A DNA stretch of 20,299 nt from UBA4582 sp964228885 (GTDB taxonomy: Bacteria > Pseudomonadota > Gammaproteobacteria > Pseudomonadales > Azotimanducaceae). The notes below the pieces were generated by a model. That model was not told where the DNA came from, searched no databases, and saw only the letters and a program-made list of their open reading frames with translations. The DNA is taken from positions 1-20,299 of the forward strand of contig CAXRCG010000306.1 of the NCBI GenBank assembly GCA_964228885.1. Direction: 5' to 3'. The position numbers and the translations under genes are program-made. This document shows, one piece after another, positions 15,131-20,299 of this stretch; the first letter of the stretch is position 1; each line of letters begins with the position of its first letter.

Positions 15131-16069
15131 TCACCTTATCGCCGTTGGGTTAATCAGCATTTGCACAGCCCCTTTCACCTTGGCCTGCCCCAAAACAAAG
15201 AGAAACTCAAAGGCTTCATCCCGAACCAATGGTCCTGTGTTCATCGTTTCGAAAATATAGATGCCGTTTTCTTTTAAATAAGTTATGTGCCCCTGATAGG
15301 GTCGGGTCGCAACTTGAGGCGGCACAACATCAACACCCCAGGTATCTGCACCCACCGCAACCACTTTCTTTGATGCCATATATAATGCGACTTCTTCAGA
15401 TTGTCCCGGCTCACCACTCACCCATGTCGCTGGGTCTGACTTGAGTTTTGCGTCGGTCCAACCGGTGTGAAACAGCACAACATCGCCTTCACGAATCGGC
15501 GTTCCCTGTTTCTTCGCTACCGCTTTCACATCATCTACCGTGAAATATTGACCTGCTTCGAGATGAGAAACGCCATAGTGACCCGCCATATCCAGCACAA
15601 TGCCGCGCGCTACAATCGGCGGTACATTTTCAATACCTAGCTTTGTGAGGCCACTCACACTGGCAAAGTCTTTTGCATCGTTGCAGTTGTAGTAGACGCC
15701 TTGGTGACCGGCATGACCAAGACCATCAATCTGCGATCCGATACCCAGCCAACCCTGAAAAATGTCGTCGTTATAGGTCATTTCACCCATCGGGCGGTTT
15801 GCTTCCTGCTGGTTCGGTTGAACCACCGTCAGTGAAAGACCTCGCGGCGCAAAAGCCGGCGTGTCGCTATCGATTGTGATACCTAAGCTGTAGGTTTTGC
15901 CTGTTTTGATCAACCGACTGGCTTTCTTGACGCTCGCCGCCGTAATTCGGTTAGCAGCACCCATCTGATCATCCGCTCCCCACTCGCTGGGCTTGCAATG
16001 TTCGTCCGCCATCAGCTGAAGTGGCGCAAGCAATAAAACAAATATTAACGTTCTTAATATCATGTCCAT
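15131..16069 (-). CDS. Secreted cyclase-family (kynurenine formamidase-like) hydrolase
   Basis: The start is placed at 16069, where GGAGG lies about 5 nt upstream of an ATG opening a signal peptide (MDMILRTLIFVLLLAPLQLMA). This gives 312 residues; a frame to 16102 adds 11 residues. The mature protein starts CKPSEWGADDQMGAANRIT, typical of the longer cyclase-family branch, and carries QIDGLGHAGHQG (113-124), EGDVVLFHTGW (195-204) and a VGADTWGVD block. The canonical metal motif H-x-G-T-H-x-D is altered to GSQID (Q113, D115), with H119 and H122 following. Family members hydrolyse amides or cyclic amides (N-formylkynurenine, isatin) using a divalent metal. Export is unusual for formamidases. It lies 114 bp downstream of the zinc-ribbon gene on the same strand, so it may be the tail of that operon. 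The substrate is unknown. Confidence 0.85.
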   Translation of the reverse strand: MDMILRTLIFVLLLAPLQLMADEHCKPSEWGADDQMGAANRITAASVKKASRLIKTGKTYSLGITIDSDTPAFAPRGLSLTVVQPNQQEANRPMGEMTYNDDIFQGWLGIGSQIDGLGHAGHQGVYYNCNDAKDFASVSGLTKLGIENVPPIVARGIVLDMAGHYGVSHLEAGQYFTVDDVKAVAKKQGTPIREGDVVLFHTGWTDAKLKSDPATWVSGEPGQSEEVALYMASKKVVAVGADTWGVDVVPPQVATRPYQGHITYLKENGIYIFETMNTGPLVRDEAFEFLFVLGQAKVKGAVQMLINPTAIR

Positions 16070-16183
16070 CAATCCCTCCCCTCTTATTTGATATTGCATC
16101 ATCTGGGGTTTCAGCGACGGTTACAAGTCCTCAAGGCAGTTTGAGCGTGGAAACCTCATGCTCCCCATCCTTTATCGTCAGCC

Positions 16184-16609
16184 CTAATCGGGCTCAAAAT
16201 AAAGCAGCGTGGAATCCGCTAAATGAAAGAACACGGGCTTCACCCGCATACCAACTTCAAGATCTGCGGGTGACACATTCACCATCACGGTATTGAGTCG
16301 CACCCCTTCTTTCAGTTCAACCACACCGATCAATTGGGGTTCCTCACCGGCAAATTGAGGGGCAGTCGGCTGCTGTGCCACCGTGTAGCTGTAAAGCGTA
16401 CCTTCTCCTGAGATGTCTTGCCAAGTCAGGTTCGACGATAAACAATGCGGGCAGTGACTACGCGGGTAGTAAACCCAACCAGCGCAATCATCGCACTGCT
16501 GTAACCTTACTTGCTGCGCGGCTAAACCTGCCCAAAAAGGCGCACTGGTCGGTGTCGGGCGCGGCTGAGGTCTTTGGTATAGCACATGGGCATCGTGTTC
16601 ATTTTTCAT
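16184..16609 (-). CDS. DUF35 zinc-ribbon/OB-fold protein (acyl-CoA binding partner)
   Basis: This 141-residue protein has an N-terminal zinc ribbon with C39-x2-C42 (QQCDDCAGW) and C53-x2-C56 (SHCPHCLSS), followed by an OB-fold with GEGTLYSYTVA (about 69-79) and IGVVEL (93-98). This is the DUF35 family. Members pair with thiolase-like or hydratase subunits and bind the CoA part of substrates, as in the Ltp2/ChsH2-DUF35 aldolase of steroid side-chain degradation. Its ATG directly follows the TAA stop of the thiolase-like gene (TAAATG), so the two are translationally linked and most likely form a complex. The helix PFWAGLAAQQVRLQQC is the usual family lead-in. The pairing is secure, the pathway is not. 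Confidence 0.93.
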   Translation of the reverse strand: MKNEHDAHVLYQRPQPRPTPTSAPFWAGLAAQQVRLQQCDDCAGWVYYPRSHCPHCLSSNLTWQDISGEGTLYSYTVAQQPTAPQFAGEEPQLIGVVELKEGVRLNTVMVNVSPADLEVGMRVKPVFFHLADSTLLYFEPD

Positions 16610-17812
16610 TTACGCGCCCTCCAGAATGATGACTGATTGTTCACTCATAATACCGCCAGTACCGGTGATCAAGGCAGTATTGCAACCTTTTACCTGGCGA
16701 CCATCAGCGCGACCCATAATTTGCCTGACCCCTTCAACGGGTTGCGACATCCCGCCCGCCATGCCAGCCGCCTGCCCCGCACCTAGCTGACCGCCGTGGG
16801 TGTTCACCGGGAAAGAGCCATCAAAGGTCAAACTATGTTCGTTGACAAAACTTAAACCCTCACCTTTACCGCAAAAACCGGCATCTTCCATGGTGAGCAG
16901 CACGGTAATGGTGTAGCAGTCATAGGCTTGAAGCACATCAATATCACTTGGCTTTTTACCCGCCATGCCAAAGGCGCTGGCGGCAGCTGGGCCGACAGGC
17001 GAGACGGTCATGTCTTCAGCATACGTTACTGAACGCGTCGTTAAGTGCTCTCCACAACCTGTGACATACACGGGACGATGTTGACATTTGCGTGCCAGTC
17101 GCTCGCTTACGACAATACAGGCGCTACCACCCGCACAGGGCATGACAATCTCCAATACATGCAACGGATCGGCGACCATCTTACTCTGCAACACATCATC
17201 AATTGTGATGGGCTGGCCATGAAAAACCGCTTTCGAGTTTCCCTGGGCATTCGTGCGCTGGTCAGCAGCGATTTTTGCCAGCGCCCGCTCATCATAGCCA
17301 TAGGCATCCGCGTATCGCTGGGCGATCAGCGCGTATCCGACATTTTGGGCCACATTGCCGTAGGGCACATCGAACTCTGTTTGAGGTGACCCCCAATTTG
17401 CGCTGGTAGAACCATAAAATCGATTGGGATCGCGCGGTCCACGGTCAGGGTTCGAGGGGATAGGAATACCCGGTGCGGCACAGACAACCGCCTCACAAAT
17501 CCCCAATTCAATGGCGGCAGCGGCACGCCAGATCATACTGACAGAAGAGGCGCCGCCGAGGTCGACCATTTCAGCAAAATTCACTTTTAATCCAAGATAT
17601 TCCGCCACCGTTGCTGGCGCGAAAAGGTCAGATTCAGGAATAGAAGAACAACAAATGCCATCGATGTCGTCTTTCGACAAGCCTGCATCTGCCAGCGCCA
17701 TCTGGGTTAATTCAGCCCATTGTTCAAGGTAGAACTTCCGCTTACCCGTGTATTTGCGTACGTTTTTGTAGTCGGCGACACCGACAAGCGCCGCCTTACC
17801 CTGCAATCCCAC
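16610..17812 (-). CDS. Thiolase-like (SCP2/Ltp2-type) protein, probable acyl-CoA lyase or acyltransferase
   Basis: The thiolase fold is clear: GKAALVGVADY near the start, AGLSKDDIDGICC, DLGGASS, MPCAGGSACIVVSERLA, YDCYTITVLLTMEDAGFCGKGEG and NTHGGQLGAGQ. I choose the GTG start at 17812 (400 residues), because AGGAG lies 8 nt upstream and homology-like sequence begins there (VGLQGKAALVG). An in-frame ATG at 17863 adds 17 residues and remains possible. The nucleophilic cysteine of true thiolases is absent (GGASS at about 86-90), and the GHP histidine motif is replaced by GQAAG. Both losses are characteristic of SCP2-like lyases such as Ltp2, which perform retro-aldol cleavage of acyl-CoAs with a DUF35 partner, here encoded directly downstream. 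Cytoplasmic. Automatic names such as acetyl-CoA acetyltransferase are probably wrong in function. Confidence 0.88.
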   Translation of the reverse strand: MGLQGKAALVGVADYKNVRKYTGKRKFYLEQWAELTQMALADAGLSKDDIDGICCSSIPESDLFAPATVAEYLGLKVNFAEMVDLGGASSVSMIWRAAAAIELGICEAVVCAAPGIPIPSNPDRGPRDPNRFYGSTSANWGSPQTEFDVPYGNVAQNVGYALIAQRYADAYGYDERALAKIAADQRTNAQGNSKAVFHGQPITIDDVLQSKMVADPLHVLEIVMPCAGGSACIVVSERLARKCQHRPVYVTGCGEHLTTRSVTYAEDMTVSPVGPAAASAFGMAGKKPSDIDVLQAYDCYTITVLLTMEDAGFCGKGEGLSFVNEHSLTFDGSFPVNTHGGQLGAGQAAGMAGGMSQPVEGVRQIMGRADGRQVKGCNTALITGTGGIMSEQSVIILEGA

Positions 17813-18019
17813 CTGATGGACTCCTGAATTTCGACCTAATATGAGTGAGACATCTTTCCACATCTACCTTTGATATGCCAAAAAGAACGCAAGCCAGCTT
17901 AGCTGTTAGGTATTGATCCTGTCGCACGGTGCTCATGACGCTGATTTGCTAGGGGTTTCTCACCGGTCAGTCAAGCGTTAGTATGCAACCCAACCCACAT
18001 TACCGACGCCAGACTTATC

Positions 18020-18029
18020 TTGTTAACAA
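18020..18029. promoter_or_regulatory. Palindrome in the thiolase-like/EamA divergent region
   Basis: TTGTTAACAA is a perfect 10-bp palindrome about 44 bp before the EamA start, and CAGCT-T-AGCTG (17895-17905) is a second one nearer the thiolase-like gene. Either could be an operator for the divergent promoters. No adjacent regulator gene is present, and both are short. Confidence 0.25.
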
Positions 18030-18072
18030 TATCACCATTTTCTAACCGCCCGCCAAGATTCAGCTCGATCTG

Positions 18073-18951
18073 ATGTCGCTTATTCATCAAGCGGCGGCGC
18101 TGCTGGTTACTTTTATCTGGGGTACCAACTTTGTCCTGCTTCGCTACGCACTGGATGAACTGGCACCTTTTACGCTTGCCGCGCTTCGATTTTTGTTTGT
18201 CGCATTCCCTTTGGTATTTTTCTTGCCAAAACCAAAGATCGCTTGGAGGTATATCGCCAGCTACGGATTACTCATCGGAGTGGGACAATTTGGCTTACTA
18301 TTCTGGGCCATGAAGGCAGACATCACGCCCGGCGTTGCCTCTTTACTGATTCAGCTACAGGTTTTCTTTACGGTCCTTCTGACCGTTATCAGCCTTAAAG
18401 AGGCTGTTAGCAAACTTCAGTGGATAGCAATGACTATTGGCTTTGTCGGTCTGCTTGTAGTTGTTTTAAATACCAACGAAGCAACAACGGCTGCCGGTGT
18501 GGTCATTGTACTGTTCGCCGCCTTAAGCTGGGCAAGCGGTAACATGATTGTGAAACACATCGGCGCTGTTGATACCTTCTCATTCCTTGCATGGTCGTCA
18601 CTGTTTTCGATTCCTCCCCTAGCCTTAATGGCGATCTACCAGACGGGTTTGACAGACGTGGTCAGCAGCATGGTAAATGCCTCATGGTTTGCCTGGGCTA
18701 CAATACTCTGGCAAAGCATCGGTAACATGCTGATAGGTTATGGGGTCTGGAATATGCTGCTACATCGATACCCCGCCGCAAGCGTTTCACCCTGGGCGCT
18801 GCTGGTACCCGTATTCGGCATGAGTGCATCTTGGCTCCTGCTGAATGAAGCCATGGCCTGGTGGAAATTGCTGGCAATGATGCTAATCCTCACAGGCCTG
18901 GCCCTTAATGTTGCAGAGGACCTGAGACGAAACCGCCGCGGTTATGAGTGA
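18073..18951 (+). CDS. EamA/DMT family transporter
   Basis: This 292-residue protein has ten predicted membrane helices in two EamA halves. The first begins LLVTFIWGTNFVLLRYAL (about 11-28) with the family's W-G-x-N-F motif. The second begins around VIVLFAALSWASGNMIVKH (about 144-162) with the corresponding S-W-A-x-x-N motif. It ends in the positively charged tail RRNRRGYE, expected on the cytoplasmic side. Members export or import small metabolites, often amino acids or related compounds. It is transcribed alone in the opposite direction to its neighbours. Its last 10 bp overlap the end of the convergent SDR gene. The ribosome site before the ATG is poor (GATCTG). The substrate is unknown; context allows an amino acid or an acyl degradation product. 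Confidence 0.92.
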   Translation: MSLIHQAAALLVTFIWGTNFVLLRYALDELAPFTLAALRFLFVAFPLVFFLPKPKIAWRYIASYGLLIGVGQFGLLFWAMKADITPGVASLLIQLQVFFTVLLTVISLKEAVSKLQWIAMTIGFVGLLVVVLNTNEATTAAGVVIVLFAALSWASGNMIVKHIGAVDTFSFLAWSSLFSIPPLALMAIYQTGLTDVVSSMVNASWFAWATILWQSIGNMLIGYGVWNMLLHRYPAASVSPWALLVPVFGMSASWLLLNEAMAWWKLLAMMLILTGLALNVAEDLRRNRRGYE

Positions 18952-19709
18952 TTCCACCAGGCGCTGTCTGAGAAGGTTCTAAGATCAAGTTCAAAGGTCC
19001 ACGCAGAACGATGCTGGTGTGCCAAGTGGTAATAAGTATCCGCAATTTCTTCAGGCAACAACAATCCGTCAAGGTCTCCACCCCGGGTCTCCCGCAACTG
19101 CTGAAACCGCTCTTCACCCAGCATTTTGCCCAGCGTATCTGGCGCATCAACGGCGCCATCAACCACGATGTGCGCCACATGTACGCCCTGGGGTCCAAAT
19201 TCTGCATTGAGTGTCTGACACAACATTCTTCTGCCACCCATCGCGGCAGCATGGGAATGCTGCCCTCGATTACCGCGCATCGCAGATGTTGCCGACGTCA
19301 CCAGCATGGCGCCTTTGCCGCGCTCAGCCATGAGCGGGCAGACAACCGATGCGACGCGAAAGAGCCCAAACGTTGCCATTCGCCAGCCCAGTTCAAACAT
19401 TTTGTAGGTCGTTGCCGCCAACGGCCGATCGCCAATTTGTGCCCCAAGATTAAATACCACCACTTCAACCGGGCCAATATTTTTTTCGGCCTCTGCAATC
19501 GTGTCTTCAATGGTGCCTTCTTCCGTCGCATTCAATATGTAGCCTGTTGCGGCGCCGCCGGCGCTTTCAATCTCCGCAACCATATTGTCTAAGCCTTGCT
19601 TGTCACTCCGTCGACACAATACGGTGTGGTAGCCTTCTGCAGCAAAACGTTTTCCCGTGGTGCCGCCAATGCCCGCACCTGCTCCCATGATGAGACAAAC
19701 TGGTTTCAT
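18942..19709 (-). CDS. Atypical SDR-fold protein lacking the catalytic Tyr and Lys
   Basis: The start is the ATG at 19709 (255 residues), with AGGGAG 8 nt upstream; a TTG at 19763 gives an unlikely longer form. The Rossmann opening is present (CLIMGAGAGIGGTTGKRFAA, 5-24), as is the C-terminal GVHVAHIVVDGAVD block, so this is an SDR. The NNAG motif is replaced by NLG (87-89). At the active site S142 may remain, but the Tyr-x-x-x-Lys pair is replaced by H153 and M157 (HAAAMGGRR). The surrounding reading frame is intact and shows no frameshift. It may be a non-catalytic or differently catalytic relative. It lies 50 nt downstream of the CoA-transferase gene on the same strand, so acyl-CoA metabolism is likely. 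Its end overlaps the EamA gene by 10 bp. Confidence 0.88.
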   Translation of the reverse strand: MKPVCLIMGAGAGIGGTTGKRFAAEGYHTVLCRRSDKQGLDNMVAEIESAGGAATGYILNATEEGTIEDTIAEAEKNIGPVEVVVFNLGAQIGDRPLAATTYKMFELGWRMATFGLFRVASVVCPLMAERGKGAMLVTSATSAMRGNRGQHSHAAAMGGRRMLCQTLNAEFGPQGVHVAHIVVDGAVDAPDTLGKMLGEERFQQLRETRGGDLDGLLLPEEIADTYYHLAHQHRSAWTFELDLRTFSDSAWWNHS

Positions 19710-19759
19710 GGTGAATTCTCCCTCTTTTTGTGTGTATTCAAATTTACTATTTCGATTGC

Positions 19760-20299
19760 TCAAACTCTATCGTTGGCAATCACCGCGCCGCTATCTAACA
19801 GTTGTTCTAAGTCTTCTAGCGCATAACCAAGGCCCAGCAATATATCCCGACTGTGCTGACCTAGTTGTGGGGCAGGACCCGAGATACTGGCAGGCGTGAC
19901 ATCAAATCGTGCCGCTGGCATTGCCTGGCGCACCTCGCCAAAACCTTCATAGGTCATCCGCTCGACGGTCGCGTTTGCTTTGATCTGCTGGTGATCAAGC
20001 AACTCCATGCGAGTGAGCAGCGGCGCACTGGGCACGTCGTTATCATCGAGTCGCTGCAGAATTTCTGCTGATTGCCAGTTTGCCAATTCGTCTGCGACGA
20101 TCTGTTTTCTAAGATCTGCATTTTTCATTCTGGCACTTGAGGTCGCAAATCTTTCATCCTCAATCAACGACTGCCGATTTAAAGCGTTACACATGCCGAC
20201 CCATTCTTTATCGGAAACAGCACCTGCAGTGATAAACCCGTCCTGCGTTTCGAAAATCAGGTCCATTGTGCCCTGCTCTTTTGTTACATCAAACTCACG
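19760..20299 (-). CDS. CaiB/BaiF type III CoA-transferase, C-terminal part (runs off right edge)
   Basis: An open frame enters from the right edge and ends at 19760, giving 179 residues. The segment TMDLIFETQDGFITAGAVSDKEW, then a helical domain with DERFATSSARMKNADLRKQI, and later NDVPSAPLLTRMELL, is the typical C-terminal two-thirds of family III CoA-transferases. There the small domain carries QDGFI and the late VPxAPV-like loop (here DVPSAPLLT). The C-terminus GQHSRDILLGLGY...L is the standard ending. It transfers CoA between carboxylic acids, or in the racemase subgroup epimerises 2-methylacyl-CoA. The catalytic Asp lies in the missing N-terminal part, so activity cannot be judged. It precedes the atypical SDR gene by 50 nt and probably forms an operon with it. 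Confidence 0.88.
   Translation of the reverse strand, partial: REFDVTKEQGTMDLIFETQDGFITAGAVSDKEWVGMCNALNRQSLIEDERFATSSARMKNADLRKQIVADELANWQSAEILQRLDDNDVPSAPLLTRMELLDHQQIKANATVERMTYEGFGEVRQAMPAARFDVTPASISGPAPQLGQHSRDILLGLGYALEDLEQLLDSGAVIANDRV

Overview
The window looks like chromosomal DNA from a free-living, probably marine, aerobic gammaproteobacterium. This is inferred from gene content: a fused indolepyruvate:ferredoxin oxidoreductase with an Lrp regulator, a thiolase-like/DUF35 pair, a CaiB/BaiF CoA-transferase, several SDRs and a YwqK-type lipoprotein. No rRNA, tRNA, CRISPR array, phage or insertion sequence was seen. Both ends cut through genes.

Layout. (1) Positions 1-4256 hold a tight leftward operon: class III aminotransferase, sphingosine-phosphate-lyase-like PLP enzyme, classical SDR and an MFS transporter that runs off the left edge. 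Junctions are an ATGA overlap, a 13-nt gap and an abutting stop/start. A LuxR-type regulator (4405-5271) is divergent from it across a 148-bp region rich in inverted repeats, and is followed by an SRPBCC protein. Genes here look richer in A/T at third positions than those further right. (2) Positions 5916-9434 hold leftward single genes: a MORN-like lipoprotein, an aldo/keto reductase, a secreted protein made of two copies of one domain, and an Lrp/AsnC regulator. (3) Divergent from the Lrp gene, a rightward pair (9566-14133) encodes fused indolepyruvate ferredoxin oxidoreductase and a Leu/Phe/Val dehydrogenase, followed by a secreted protein of unknown family. (4) From 15131 to the right edge, mostly leftward genes encode a secreted cyclase-family hydrolase, a DUF35 zinc-ribbon protein with a thiolase-like partner, an atypical SDR, and the C-terminal part of a CoA-transferase. 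A rightward EamA transporter is interleaved.

How the genes may work together. In the 9-14 kb block, the dehydrogenase would deaminate an aromatic or branched amino acid to a 2-oxo acid, and the ferredoxin oxidoreductase would decarboxylate that to an acyl-CoA, under the divergent Lrp-type regulator. In the 0-5 kb block, a transaminase, a C-C-cleaving or decarboxylating PLP enzyme, an alcohol/ketone dehydrogenase and a transporter form a plausible pathway for an unidentified amine or amino acid, controlled by the adjacent LuxR protein. I do not recognise this combination as a named pathway, and it is the best candidate here for an undescribed system. The right-hand block has the character of acyl-CoA or steroid-like degradation. 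Two of its enzymes, and the secreted cyclase next to them, lack residues normally diagnostic of their families.
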